DNA of 64,000 nucleotides from Edolisoma coerulescens (Eukaryota > Chordata > Aves > Passeriformes > Campephagidae), in contig VWZW01001197.1 in assembly GCA_013397115.1 (NCBI GenBank), forward strand, positions 773,167-837,166, given 5' to 3'. A model generated the notes under the pieces. It did not search any database, was not told the origin of the DNA, and was given only the letters and a program-made list of their open reading frames with translations. Numbering within the stretch: the stretch's first letter is position 1; every line of letters begins with the position of its first letter. This document shows positions 38,601 to 52,299 of the stretch, piece by piece. The position numbers were made by a program, and so were the translations under genes.

Positions 38601-41600
38601 TTGTATCCAACACCTAAGCATGTACTTTGTCAAAGCTTTGCTTTGGCAAACTGCTTTGAATCATTTGGAAGCAGTGACCATAATAGTTTAAAGACATTAG
38701 TTTTCAGAATAAAGCTTTCCACCTTTCTAAATATCACTTGTAATTATTTGTTTAGCTTCATTTAAAATGGTTTAATGGTTCCAGAGCAGCAATGGACCCT
38801 TATCACTCTTTTAATTCCATCCTCAATGTTATTTGCTATTGGCCAACTTTTTTGTTCTCATTTTTTTATCAAAAATGAGTTTATATTCCTAACTGTTGCT
38901 TTGGCAAAAACTTTAAAGCATCTGTGGCTACTGTCATTCCCAGAAAAACCTTATTAGAAATGTATTTTCAATAATAGCTATTTTTTGTGTTCACTTTCTA
39001 TTTCCTAATATCTTTAATGTGTGCCCTATTGATTTGTTACTAGGAAAGTCACCCTTCACCATTTCTTCCCACAAACACAAGTGGACTGCCAAAATTCCCT
39101 AATAAGTTTAATAACAAATTAGCAATTAAAAAGCAAGTCTTCTACCTCGACAGCCTCTTGATGGGATGCGCTGTGGCTACCGGCCACTGAAGTGTGAGAG
39201 CAACTTCCAGACTGTCCCCTTGACCACATTTGCTGCTGGTCCTTTTCCGCTGTTGGGAGGGATGACAGCAGAAGTGATGGCGAGTGCTCTGCAGCCACGT
39301 GGGCACCAGCTCACTCTCTGTGTGTCTGGCACGCTGTTCCTGGCAAGGCTGCCTGCCCATCCCAACACCTTTTCCCTTTGGTAATGATTGACACAAGACA
39401 GAAGGATCCTTCTTAGAAAGATCCTGGCATCACCTGTGAGGGAAAACAGATGGGATTTTTACACAGCCTGAATTCAAGAATAATGTGGATACTTTTTCTG
39501 TCAGCACTTCAAACCACTAAAGTAAGTACAGACATAACCCATGTTTCCTGGCTGGCCACGAGTCCAAAGACATAAGGTAATTAGGTCCTGAATCCCCCTT
39601 TGCTGAGATATGGCTTTGTGGGTTTCCTTCTCACCTGTGTCTTAATTTTGTCAAACCCAGAGTTGGGACACTGAATCTTAAGAGCATAGTGGTAAACAGC
39701 ATCCCTGTTCTCCTCCTTGTTTTGCAGTGGTAGAATAAGATTAGAGCAGTAAGAAGCTGGAACTTCTCAAACCTTGCAAATAATTGCCAAGCACTATTCC
39801 AATTAACTGAGACAATTCTTAACCATAATGATGCAGCTTCACACTGTAATGTTTTATCCTATCTGCTGTATATTGAGGCTCTTGTTGATGCTGTCTTGCT
39901 TTAATGGCTGCATGGATTTTAATTTTTTTTAATGATGTTTGTATCAGAATGTTTTAAATATAAGCTAAAATTACCTCAAAAAGATATTCAAGATTAGTAC
40001 AGCCGAAGCGAGCCATCTTTTCAATATCTTTATTCAAATAAAACATGTACCGAAATGAATGGCAGCCAGATCTGACTGGAATTGCTTCAACACATTTTGT
40101 AAATATATCATTACTAATGCTGATAGTAATAATGATATATTGAACTATGTATCATATAAATATGCAAGAAGAAATATATTCTTTGCCTGAAAATATCTGC
40201 AAATGAGCTTCATGTAACACTATGAGCTAGCTTCCAAAAACTAAAAAGTGGACACAGTTTCAGAGGGTGTCATTAGCTTCCAAGGAGCTGTTTAAAGATG
40301 TCAACATCAGTTGAGGATAAAGTATGAAAAAATGCCCCATTACGTAATAAGAAGCTATTTCTTCAACATCAGGTGTAAAAGAAGTCTTGAGTAGCTCGAA
40401 ATAACTGGAACATTCTTGGTTCAAGCCCAATCTGTATTTATAAATAAAAAACTGGTTTCTCAAAAGATCAGGAATTAGGATTAACTTTCTACTGGGAAAT
40501 CTTTTCCAGGATAATTGAATTCTGTACTGACAAAGAGAAAGTACATGCAAATAATTAATTAGCAATAATTCAGCATGGAGAATTACTACTTACTCTACAT
40601 AATAAGGCAAAAGGTAGTATAGCTGAAAACACCATTATTCTTAGTTATGAATATTTCCGTACGTATTATTCTTTCATCCAGTACCTAATATCGTCATTCT
40701 TATTGAAATACTATTAATTCCGGAGTTATATGCAAAAATTCTCATCCTGCAAACATTTATGTATATGCTTTATATTATGCGATCTAGTGCTAAATTAAGA
40801 AAAGTTCTAGCTTCTAGGGACTTCAGTTCTCAAACTCTTCTTTTAAAAATTAGCTTAAAATAAAAACATTTTTTCCTTCTTAACGGACTGAACATTTTCA
40901 TGTTAGCAGAATAAATAATAAATTAAAGTGACAGGAGGTAGGCTATGTATGAAGATTGAAATGCTGCATTTACAGCTCTAACGTGTTTTGAGAAAAATCT
41001 GATCAAAGGCATTTTATGAACAGAAATTTGCTGTTTCCCTTTTGGGGTAAATTGTCTTTACTGTGCAAAGAGGAGTACTACTGGGAGCAGAGAATCTTTT
41101 TTTGAAATCTGTTTTTCTGGAATGACTGCTTTACTCTTTCAGTTTCATAGCCGTTAGTCTTTTTCTAGCACTGATCATGCAAGTGATGTCATAAAAAGTA
41201 ACTTTTTATATAAGTTTTAATCACATATATTTCAAATCTCAAGTAGGCTGTTCAGACAAAACACTGCTTAGAAGACCCTATTATACCATGCGGTAGTGTG
41301 TGATGAGGAGATGCTACATTTATTTTAGGAGAGAAAGAAATCTGTATTTCATTTGTTACACTGCTAACTTCACTTTAGGTAATTGCATTCGGCTTTATTA
41401 TTGCCCAGAGCAATAACTGATTGTTAGTTATTGAAGTCTGAAATGATTTTTCTCATTTCCCAGGGGAATCTGGAGATTTACATGGTGCACAGCAGTAACT
41501 AATAGATATAATCTGGTCATAATGTAGCCCTATAATGTGTTATTTACTTGTTGAGAACATGGATGTTGAACATTTTAACATTTCCTCAAGAAGTGTTGCA

Positions 41601-42169
41601 GATTTTACTCATGATGTGTGAGCTTTAAGTGTGCACTACTCTTATTTTCACAATGGTTGCAATGCCAGCAGTCATTAGAGAGTATATAAAACACTGGGAG
41701 CACACACCTGTACTTATCCAGCTGCACAGGAACTTGAACACATTTTATCTTCAATTTCTAAAATGTACAGACTTGAATTGAAAACAACCTATGATAAGTA
41801 AATTTCATCAACAAAAGGTACTCATTCGTTTGGCTTGGAATACTCTGGAAAGGTGAATACATTGGGACAGAGAAAGGTTTTTATGGAGCAGAGCTTGCTT
41901 TTCTTGCTGTCCTCGGAATTATTTGTATATATTTTAGTACCAGTGTATATGCAACCCGGAGTATTTTAAGTAGTTGTATGTATTGTTTTATGAATGTCTC
42001 ATGCTACTCTGTAGCCGAAGGACATTGAGGGTGTGCAGTCACAAGCAAAATGTCGGTGGATGTATTCTGGAAGTATCAAATGTTTTAAAGATGGGATTAA
42101 GGTGCCTGAATTTAGGCATCTAATGCTATTTTGCTTGCTATGGTGAACTAAGACACCACTTCTTCACCA

Positions 42170-42188
42170 CCCCCCCCGCCCTTCCCCC
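42170..42188 (-). other. Putative G-quadruplex motif
   Basis: On the minus strand the runs are G5, AA, G3, C, G8, which supplies four G tracts with very short loops. It is isolated in AT-rich sequence with no promoter context. Confidence 0.45.
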
Positions 42189-45100
42189 GTCCACAGGACC
42201 GGCAATATAATGCGCAGAGCCTGCAGGATATTTTGCCTTCGGAAGCAGCCAAGTGAAGCACCTTAGAGCACATCAGGTGTTTTGTGACACACCTTTGTAG
42301 TCAACAAACTAGCCTTCTGAAAATCTTCTGCATTTATTCAGTGCCCAGAACACGGCACCCCAACCCAACTCCGACTTCCTTTAAGGCAGTAAAATAAACC
42401 TTAAACAGCAATTGCTTCGAACTCATCAGTTCTGTGGCACGTCTGCCCTTGAAGCCACATTCAGAAATGGAGTTTTAGAGAAAGAAGAAGAAGCTGTTCT
42501 GTAAACTTGGGTTCATTCTGGATGTCTTAGTTAAAATGCTCAGTTTTGAGGTTACAGTAAAATGAACTGTTAATGTTAGATAAACAAACCAGTAATATGA
42601 AGTAAAGCAGTCTTAACCTAATAATATATAATAACAATGCAAGCATGGTATACATTATACTCAAGTAGATAAAATACCAACTGCTGATTGTATAATAGTG
42701 GTAAACATGTTTTATTAAAGTAGGTTTTCCTTCCCATCAAATATGAATGTTTTATGAAGGTTTCAAAGTATTCCTCATGGAAACATTAAGGAATCTGTTC
42801 TTCTCTCAGTCCTCGGGGGATTTGTGTCTGTTATTCACATTAAATCTAATGAGAATTACTGTCATAAATACCTGGTGCATCAAGAGGCATCCAGACTCTT
42901 AATCCTTAGCATCTTCATCATCCTTTCTGCACAGGCTCCACCTCTTCCCAAGCCGCTGCTGCTCCCATTCCTAGTGCTCATTTCCTCATACAAAAACATT
43001 CCTGCTAATGTGGGAGCGAGCATCTTCTTTAGTGAGGAAGATTGCTCAAGGAAAATCCCCCTCCTCGACTAATTGTGGTGTGTGCTTTCTTTTGTGCTAG
43101 AGACAGACCCTATTCCACACAGCCAAGATCTGGGTGCCGTTTTAAAGTTTTATTGGGATCTGTATTGGATGGGGAGGGAATCAGAGCTATTTCTGCTCGC
43201 TGGATTCAACTCCAGACTGTTTATTGTTGGGGTGGAAGATGAAAGGCAAGAGAGAAGGAAGAAGGCAGTAAAGTGAGGACTGCAGGAGAAAAGGAGGGGG
43301 AGTGAGAAAGGACAGGATGGGTCTGTGCTCTGATAAAAACAAAATATACAATTAAGAGTTCAAAGCCATTCCTTCCCAAACAGCAGTGAGAAAGAGAGAA
43401 ATAAATTAAATACAAGCAATACCATCCACCCTTGAAACACCAACACTTACTATACTCCCTTCCTCTCAAAACACAGAGCAAACAGCCAGATCTGTGTCCT
43501 GGAGTTAAGTGTTCCTTTAAAGCCTACAATAGCTGTTCAACGTGAGATGTTCAACTGACAGTACCCCCTCTATCCCAAAGCACAATCCAGGAGGAAGGTG
43601 CTTCATTTGTTCAAGTCTTCCAATGCTAGTCTACATTCACTGCTTCATCTGCATCTGCACAAACTATAAAAAAAATCACTTGAAGCAAAACGACCGGGTT
43701 CCAGTGGGTAATCTTACATATTATGCTGTGATGGATCACTGCCGATAACATGTACTAAAAATGTCACATTTCACGCTAAAGCCATATATCAGGTAACTCC
43801 TGCCCTGGACCATCAGCCAGGGCCACATACATAATCACTAACAGATCATGGCTTGAATTTTTTTAAAGGATTTTAGTCAAAATTAAAATTACTTAATCTC
43901 TCCAAATCTTGTAGTGCCATTCATTTCCTGTATCTTTATTCTGGTCTGTTTCATCGCTGTGCTGTCTTCTCTGCTAGTTCTTTTTCCTCTCCCCGGTCAC
44001 CTCCATGAAGTTCTTCCCTCCATTTTGTCCCTGCACTTGCATATTATAGAAAGGTCTTGTATTAAAGAACCTTTCAAATTTCTAATGCTGGGTGTTACAG
44101 CACTACTTCTGCCCTTGCTAATCCCAGCTCTCACACATTGTCCCTTTTAAATTATATTGGGGGTTTTTTAATAGGATTTTTTTTCTCGTAAGTAAAAAAT
44201 CAATGCAGAACTAGAAGATACACTTTTGGGAACTTGTCATGCAATAGCTTACCTCGTGAATTTACTTTCTCTAATTGTTGTCCTCATACAGTTTCTCCTA
44301 TAGCCATAGATATGTGCATCTGGCTAGTTCAGAACAGCAGCTCTCAGTCTCTAATCAAAGTCCTCTTTTCTATACTGATTACAAATCCACCATTATGTGT
44401 TTGTCATAGCCCTCTGCACACCAATATTGGGTTCTTCTGATGAGACCCTTCTGCACGATTCATCAGCCATGTTCCAGAAGAATTAGTTGAATATGGAACA
44501 GACAAGGAAAAGCTTTGGATGCTCATGTAAATAAGATATATTTTGTATGGCAATAGAAGAGAAGACTTGGAGTTTGGTGGGGTGTATGTCCAGGGAATGG
44601 GAATGCCTGGTAAGAAAACATTTAAGCTAGGTGATAAAGCTAGTCAAATAGCAAAAGGAATATGGTAATACTTTTATGAAAGAGTAATACAATGATAAAA
44701 CTCACCATGGATGACTTTTATTTTATTACTAAGAAGATTTCTAACCATTTGAGAGCAGAAGGACTGGAGTACCTTTCAATGGAAGCATTTATAGCAAAAA
44801 ATCTGACCCTTTTTAAGACAGGCATTAAGGAAAGGGCCTGGTGTAGTGCTTGGATAGCCTAGGTGCTTGGATAGTGATCCAGGGATTTTTACTGTTCCTT
44901 GCTTATTTTCACTGACCTTGAAAACATACCTGTGAATTGCTACATCCCTTTCTTGGGTGCTGCATAAACAATTACTTTTGCTGTATGGCTTTATGTTGCT
45001 GCCTTCCAGTTTATTCAAAGTGCTGCTAACGTTTCCTCCTCTGAACACATCTACCTGATAAGATCAAAGTAATATTTTGTATTTCAAGTGTATTTGAAAA

Positions 45101-47500
45101 ACAGACTTAATTTAGTGGTCTTTGTTAACTTCATTACTAAGCAAAGAAGGAATCAAAATGCATGATTCTTGTTAATGTCTTGAAGAACTGACACTCTAAC
45201 TTGGTAAAACCAATTTTATTGAAGCCCCAACAAGCTGTTAGATAAATATGTCAATACTGTACGTACCCTCTTTGGCTTGCAACCATGTTCCTGTTTTGGA
45301 CAGATTTACTCAGCAAGTAAGGCAAGTACACATTAACCGTATTGACTGTTAATAACTTATCAAGTATATATATAAAAAATAGATTACATTATCAATAAAG
45401 AAACCAGGACCTATTAAAATCACCTTCTAAAATTAACTGTTTCAGTGCTTACTGCTGTTTGATACTCTCAGATTGTGTGTTAAGAGTTAAGAGCAATTAT
45501 TGGCTCCTGCATTTCCAGAAGACACTTCATTAGGAAAACTGTTTTCTTTCTGAGGCAATGTAAGTTTCCATCATTCTGCTTGTCCATCAAAGGCTGACAA
45601 ACAGGTCTTCAGCTGCTAAACCTGCTTGTGCAACTAGAATGGGAAAAAGTCCTCCTGAATTGAGTTTACAGTTCTTTATGGCATTAGTAATTTTTGCTGC
45701 TGTCCTAATTTCTCAGAAATTGTTTTAATATCTTCTCACATCCTTTTCCCACACCTTTCTTCAGGGTTTGCACTGAAATATCACTGTGTGTTTCTTAACA
45801 TATTCCATAAGGACACCTGCAGTCAAGACCTTTATAAGAACAGTAATAAAAATTTCCCTAGACCTTGTGACGCAAATTCTAACATCCCTTCTGATACAAA
45901 GCCTTTGGCATGGTCTTCCATTAAACAACTCAGGACAACAAGATATTTTGATGGTGATGGTAGGGAAGCCACTGCAATATCCTGGTAATATCTTACAGAT
46001 TGGTAAGCTTTATTAGTAATTAGTGGTGTATTTGGCAAGGTGAGAGCCACCACAGCGGGATACAAGTGCTTTCAGGGAGGAAACATCCCTGTCCCTGGGT
46101 ACATGTGGTAGACATTCTGAACCATTTGTACACAGGCTGTAACATAGTCTTCCTCCCATGTTTTACCTCTTAGGCTGCACTATTTGTTTATAGCATGAGA
46201 TTGCAGTTCTTGTAATTTTTAATTGACCACTTTACAAATAAAAATGAACTACACAAAAATGATGGTTTTTCCAAGGTTTCAGGGATTATTAAATGACCTT
46301 GTCAGCTCCTGGAGGATAACAAAACCCAATGTTTTGCAGTTAAAGTGAGAGTTTTTCCCTGTTGAAAATTGCCTGTTGTTTTTATTATTGTAAGAACTGG
46401 TCCACTGAACTTAGTACAGCCTCTGAGGTCTCAGTGAGAATCCTATGATTAATGAGGTAGCCATTAATGTCAGTAGATTGAACAACTGAAATCTGATTAT
46501 ATTAAAGTGCTTCCCAAACATTAGGGTCACATTAACAGTTTATTGAAACAAGCTGATAAAATTTAAAATGGTCATCTAATTCCCTAGGGTTCCTAATTGT
46601 TGCATGATAAATCACTCTGTAGAGAAATCTATTACAATGTTCCAAAAGTGAAAATGTAATTTACTGTACCATTAGTGGGGTGTTTGAAGCACATCAGTTC
46701 TTTCATGGGGGAGTTTTGCCAGAATAAGACAAAACTCTGTATATGGAGGGTTTTTTTCTTTTAGATCGAGATAATGCACAGGCCTTGAGTTGCCTAAATT
46801 ACATAAGAAAAATGAGACATCTTATGGAAACAAATCATCTGACAGTGACTTGCAAGTCTATTGCAAAAAGTACAGCATGAGTGAGCATTCATCTCTGTTT
46901 ATGGTATTATTCTACTTACAAGCATATTTTTGCAGAGATTAAAAAGTTTTCATGACTCAGTTAAGGTGGCTTCTTACAGAGAAAGAATCAGCTGAAAATT
47001 CACACATTTCTGGTTTCAGAATCTCAGATGCTGAAACAAATTTTTGTGCAGAGGGCCTGAGTTATTCAAACCAATGTCTGCAGGATCTGGGTCTGTCTTG
47101 ATAGTGTTTTCTCCTTTCAATGTGTCAAAAATTCCCACACACTCACCTGTATTTACATCTTTCTTTCCCCGGTTTATTTATTGTATAATTTTATTACTCT
47201 CATTCTGTGCTTAGGTAGAATTTGAGCTTCTGAGATTAATACATGTATTTCACTGTGTGCATGTAAATAAGCAGCTGAATGATGAGCATCTCAGCATGCC
47301 CTAATTCAGTCTCTAGTTTGGTGATAACCCCAGTCAAGCAGTCACAATGACCTTAACTCCCAGCAAGAAGGAAAAGTGGTTTAGTACTCACCAGAACTAC
47401 TTTTAAAGGAGGAAAAGTATCTCAGCTTCATCCCTTTCATGAAAAGAGGGCTAATGTAAAATGAGGGCTAGTGTAAAAATGAGTGATAGAATGGGAGAAA

Positions 47501-48262
47501 GTCATAGAGTCATCGAATGGTTTGGGCTGGAAGGCACCTTAAAGATCATCCCGTTCCAACCCCTCTGCCATGGGCAGAGACCCCTTCCACTAGGTCAGAT
47601 TGTTCAGAGCCCCATCCAACCTGGCCTTAAACACTTCCAAGGATGGGGCATCCCCAACTTCTCTGGGCAACCTGTTCCAGTGCCTCAGCACCCTCACAGT
47701 AAGGAAGCTTTTCCTAATATCTGATCTAAAACCTAGTCTGTTCCTCTTTCCTTTGAAGCCCATTCTCCTTTGTCCTGTCATGCTCTTGTAAAATGTCCCT
47801 GTCCATCTTTCTTTTAGGCTCCCTTCAGGTACTGAAAGGCCGCAATTAGGTCACCCCAGAGCCTTGTCTTTTCTGAACAATCCCAATTCTCCCAGCCTTT
47901 CCTCATAGGAGAGGCGCTCCATCCCTCTCATCATCTTGGTGGCCTCCTCTGGACTCGCTCCAACAGGTCAATGTCCTTCCTGTGCTGGGACCCCAGAGCT
48001 GGATGCAGCACTGCAGGTGGGGTCTCAGCAGAGCAGAGCAGAGGGGCAGAATCCCCTCCCTTGTCCTGCTGGCCGCGCTGCTTTGGATGCAGCCCAGGAC
48101 ACGTTTGCCTTTCTGGGCTGCAGGTGCACGTTGCTGGGTCGTGTCCAGCCTCTCACCCACCAGCACCCCCAAGTCCTTCTCAGCAGGGCCGCCCTCAACA
48201 TCCCCAGCCTGAGTTGATACTGGGGGTTGCCCCAACCCAGGTGTGGCAGCAACGCTTGGTTA
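47501..48262 (-). mobile_element. CR1 LINE, 5'-truncated, with RT C-terminal remnants
   Basis: This is the longest CR1 here, about 760 bp. The plus strand starts with the reverse complement of the 3' tail (GTCATAGAGTCATCGAATGG, then TTTGGGCTGGAAGGCACC). On the minus strand, 47,781-47,590 encodes the CR1 C-terminal segment with LRHWNRLPREV and LEVFKARLDGAL. Further 5', 48,235-47,903 encodes PAEKDLGVLV, AAQKGKRVLGCI and RPHLQCCIQLWG, the end of the reverse-transcriptase domain. The two blocks are separated by frameshifts and stops, so the copy is dead. Upstream of 48,262 similarity fades; the endonuclease and the RT catalytic part are absent, the usual result of incomplete reverse transcription. 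Confidence 0.93.
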
Positions 48263-50310
48263 AAAATGATGGCATTTGTACTTAACATCCTCCCAACAGG
48301 CACCTGGCTTTTTTTAAGTGTGCCATTCCACCTGTGACAAAATTTGATTCACATTGCATATGAAGAGGGAATTTGTACATATTCTACATTCAAAAAACTG
48401 ATTGCAGGATGTGAAGTTATTAGTACTGCTTGCAGCTTGGTAGCATCTGGGAGTCTCAGCTGCACAGCTGAGTTCTGTGTACGAAGAGAGGCACAAGCAC
48501 AGGACAAAGAAAAACATGTTTTAGTAAGTTTCAGAGGATGAAAAAATATATGGCAGATGGATGTAAGGAAGTGAAACGGAACGTTAAAATCAGCTGCAGT
48601 GTTAGCATTGTTTGCTGTAGGTTTCACACGCAGGAAAAAAAAAGGAGAATTCTAGCCTGGCTGGGCAGAGAATAATAAGGTGCAGCTTTGTGAAAATTTG
48701 CTGTTCCCAGAGAAGGCACATCTGGAAGAGGAATTAATGCCACTTCTTCTATTTTATGCAGTGCTTCAGTGGTCAGAATAGCCTCACGGGAAATTCAAGT
48801 GCAATTTTCCAGCCTTAGTGGTGTGGAAGTCAGATTGAAGAGGATGCAGAAAGAAACTTTGAACAGGAAAAACTCAAGATTTTTGAAATGGAAGAGACAA
48901 GAAAGAAATACAGTGACAGTTGAAGAGCAGTCTTTTTTAAAATGGGAAAAACATTTGGGTTTATAGTCAGATGAAAGAGGAAGATGAGATTAACCAAAAG
49001 TAGAGAGTAAGAGTGACTCTCAGGTCACTATCTTAGGGGAGATCAAGCAGTGGAATTAAAACAAAATATATATTTTAGTTGTGTAACTCATTACTACAAG
49101 ACTGTTAAGACTAAAAAGTGGTTCATTTTTGTTTGGGTTTTTTGTTGATTTTTTTTTTTCAAAAGAGATTAGACTTTTATGTAAGATTGGTTCTTTCTTA
49201 CCTATTAGACATAACTGACCCAAAGGAACCTTCACCTTAAGTCAATAAACAATGGTGGGTTTAATTATTTTTTTTTCTTGTCACCTACTTATTACTTTGA
49301 TTCCAAATAGAAATCCTGTGCAAGTAGAGTCACTAAAGATGATGAACATACCAGTCTTTTTAGGATGCTGATGAAAATACCAGGCTTTCAAGGGCCCTTT
49401 TGAAACCACTGGAATGGGTCTGCCTGATCTTTCTGAGAGGCTGAAGCCTGCCCCGACTTTGAGCTGGGTCTGACAGGACAAAACACATTTCCTTTTCAAA
49501 TGCTCAGATCTTTCTGTGACTTGATGGAGCTCAGGCATGCAGCTGCCTTTCCCCAGTCACTAAGCTCAGGACTGAAACTGTGTGAGATTCAGATCACTGT
49601 GTTAGATCTGCTTTCTTTTCTCTGGGCTGTGCTAGGTTGCCATGCTGGTTACCTGAAAAGTTCTGCCTCTCAGGGCAAAGGGATACTGCTGGGATTTGCA
49701 TTATACTCACTGCATTACTGGGCATCCTGAAGAATTGGCAAGAAATAAATAAGTAAGAAAATAGATTAATAACAAACTAGTAAATTAGCAGACTGTTTCC
49801 ACGACAGTGACTGATTTCCTAGACTATATGATATTAATTCACTGCACAGCTATTAGTTTGGGAGGCACAAGGCTGTACATCACTCACATGATTTCTCTCT
49901 CCCCTTTTTTTATTCTTTAGGAGTTGGCTGACTTTGAATTGAAGACTGCAGAGTCACAGTGGCTGTGGATGTGCCCCCACAGAGTTTTTTTAATACACTA
50001 TTCTACTGGGGAAAGGTTCTTCAGATGTAACTTGTCTGTCAATTTTTCTCATTATTATTATTACTGCAATCTACGAATGATATCTATTAATTTCTGTGGA
50101 TTTATGGTAACTATGGATTTCTAGGTTTTGGCATGAAAAATGTGAATGTTGCCTAATGTGCAATTGAGCTCCTCTGAAGTTGCTGAAGGGTTGCATGCTG
50201 GTTTGGAAGAACTGCTTGCACACATCACATTGCAAATTGGTCCTTTGAATGGTTGGCAGTAGAGGTTTTTTTGTGATACCCTTTGTGTGAAATTGCCTTC
50301 CTGGTTTTGG

Positions 50311-50358
50311 TAAACTCGACTGAAGTCAATAGAACTACTGCAGAGATGAATTTGGACC
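50311..50358. repeat. Ancient amniote repeat fragment
   Basis: TAAACTCGACTGAAGTCAAT, then AGAACTACTGCAGAGATGAA, then TTTGGACC matches the order of a common sauropsid repeat (CACTGAAGTCAATGGA...CTAC...TTTGGCCC). Confidence 0.45.
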
Positions 50359-50728
50359 TTTGTATTTTGTTTATTCTGAAAAAGAAAAAAAGAAAATATA
50401 TTGCCTTTATGGAATAAGAAAACATACATAGTATTTACCCGAAAGCTCTCAAAAGCTTTTTCATAAATACATGTTGTATTTTCAGTCATATAAATGTGTA
50501 TTTGTATTTTTACAAAAAACCTACTTATTAGTAGCACAGTTAAATAAGTGTTTTGGATGTACAGTAGGAGTTTCTTAGCTCAAACGTGATTTACCTTATC
50601 GGTTATAATGGCTACCAGGATAAACGCATATTTTGCTGTAAGTAAAAATGCATATTATTAATATTTTCATAACAGTTTACATTTATATAGTGCCTTTCAT
50701 CCCAAATACCATAGTGTATTATGTATAT

Positions 50729-50805
50729 GAATAATCCCGTTGAACTGGTGTGAATAGTCCATTGAAACCAATGGGACTATTCACACAAGCAAGGCTATTC
50801 ACATG
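50729..50805. repeat. Ancient repeat forming a strong hairpin
   Basis: GTGTGAATAGTCC (50,748-50,760) is exactly the reverse complement of GGACTATTCACAC (50,774-50,786). Inside, ATTG pairs with CAAT around an AAAC loop with one bulged G, so 17 of 17 possible pairs form. GAATAATCCCGTTGAA just upstream and GGCTATTCACATGAA just downstream are diverged copies of the arms. It resembles a known type of sauropsid dispersed repeat with CATTGAAGTCAATGGGACTA words. Confidence 0.6.
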
Positions 50806-52299
50806 AATTAGAGCTATAGAGTCTGGCCTTCATTATATAATGTATTTTTTTTCTCCACAAAATTGTCACTTGCCATACACGTTAGTTTTAAATAAATTAA
50901 TTGCAGAGGAGATGAAATTGCAAATGCTACTTCTTTCAATATATTTTCAGAAATTTACATATATGGATAAGGGTAGGAGGCCAAATAATTTAATCTCTCT
51001 CTCATATATTAATATAATACCTAGTGCTGATTTAAAATGAAGATGTCTCTTGCTAATGGCTCATCCCAAAACAGCTTTCTACAAATAAGGAGCTTAATCC
51101 CAGAAATTTTTACTTCAGGAAGTAGCTTTTAATCATGTTAAGAATCTTATTTCATTCAGTGGGATTGCTCATGAGTTAAGATTCTAGGATCAATATCAAG
51201 GCCTGATAAACAAGTGGCTAGTATAATTGAATGCTCTTTGGTCCCTATTAAGAAAACATTTTACACTGAAACAGCAATCTGAGGAATCAAATTTGGGTGA
51301 CAAACACTTTCAGTTCTACTTTTCATTTCTGTGTGTTAGAGATGCTCAGGAAGCAAACTTTTTGTAAGGTTTGAGATATGTTATTTTTTACTTAATCAGC
51401 TCTAATTAAACAACATACCAGCAGTACAATGCCATGGGAGAGTAATAAAATTTGGTACTGTTTCTGGTGAAAGGATTCTTGCTCTGCTCTGCTCCGCTCC
51501 ACATTGTTTGTTCCTGCCTTCTTAGCCCACCCTGCCCTATGTGTACCCACGCAGTTGTGGAGCCATAAATTGATCATGTCAAGGACCAATCTGGCTGAAA
51601 AGTAACAAACTATTTTTTTGGGGCCAGTATAGCTTTTATCCCCACTATTTGTCCAGATGAAGTCTATGACTGTATAAATAGCTGTTCCAGTGCCAGGGAG
51701 AGGGTGATGCTCCTCTTAAAATGCAAAATGGAGGAAGCACTTCCTTCAAAATTGCCCATGAAACTACAGCATTTGTGTGCCAGGGCTGAGATCATCAGGG
51801 ACCTGGGCATTGGAAAGGCTTTAACACTCAGTGACGGTTGGTTTTCCCTCATATACAAGCAGAATGAGGTGTCTTGGAAAGATATCCCAGGACACAGAGG
51901 TAGCAGCAGTGATATTCAGGAGAAAATGGCAACCTAAGCATTGTATGGGCTCTCAAGAGGCTCTTGTCCACCTCTCTGTACCCAGAACAGTCAGGATTAA
52001 AATTTGAGAAACTGTCTGTTAAAGTGTGAAGATCAAAAAAGAAGTGCAGCATGGTTCTTGAACCTTGGCAAGGTTCTGGTAGCAGAGGGGCTTCAGGGGT
52101 GACTTCTGTGAGAAGCTGCCAGAAGCTTCTCCCATGTTCAACACAGCCAGTGGAAGACGGACCCACCACTGGCCAATGCTGAGCTTATCAGTAACAGTGG
52201 TAGCACCTCTGGGATGATGTATTTAGAAGGGGGGAAAGTTGGTGCACAGTTGCATCCAGAGAGAGAGAATGAGAACGTGAGAGCACCATCTCTGCAGAC

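Larger units (their letters stand above)
31558..47500. other. Gene-free stretch, probable intergenic DNA upstream of TRIQK
   Basis: Almost 16 kb without a recognisable exon, RNA gene or sizeable mobile element. GC-richer patches at about 37,380-37,580 and 39,150-39,390 are open on both strands without known similarity. TATA-like motifs are at 33,036 and 41,685. A T run lies at 34,158-34,176. If the TRIQK assignment is right, this is DNA on the 5' side of that gene, sparse in genes in other vertebrates too. Confidence 0.5.
48263..52050. other. Gene-free stretch between CR1 and LTR
   Basis: No recognised exon. It includes a T-rich run at about 49,150, two ancient-repeat fragments listed separately, and a segment of unknown origin at 51,660-52,050 just before the LTR. 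Confidence 0.5.

Noticed and set aside
51660..52050. Possible extension of the LTR further 5' (TATAAATAG at about 51,674)
   Set aside because: No words shared with the LTR family were recognised before about 52,050, and no target duplication supports a longer element.
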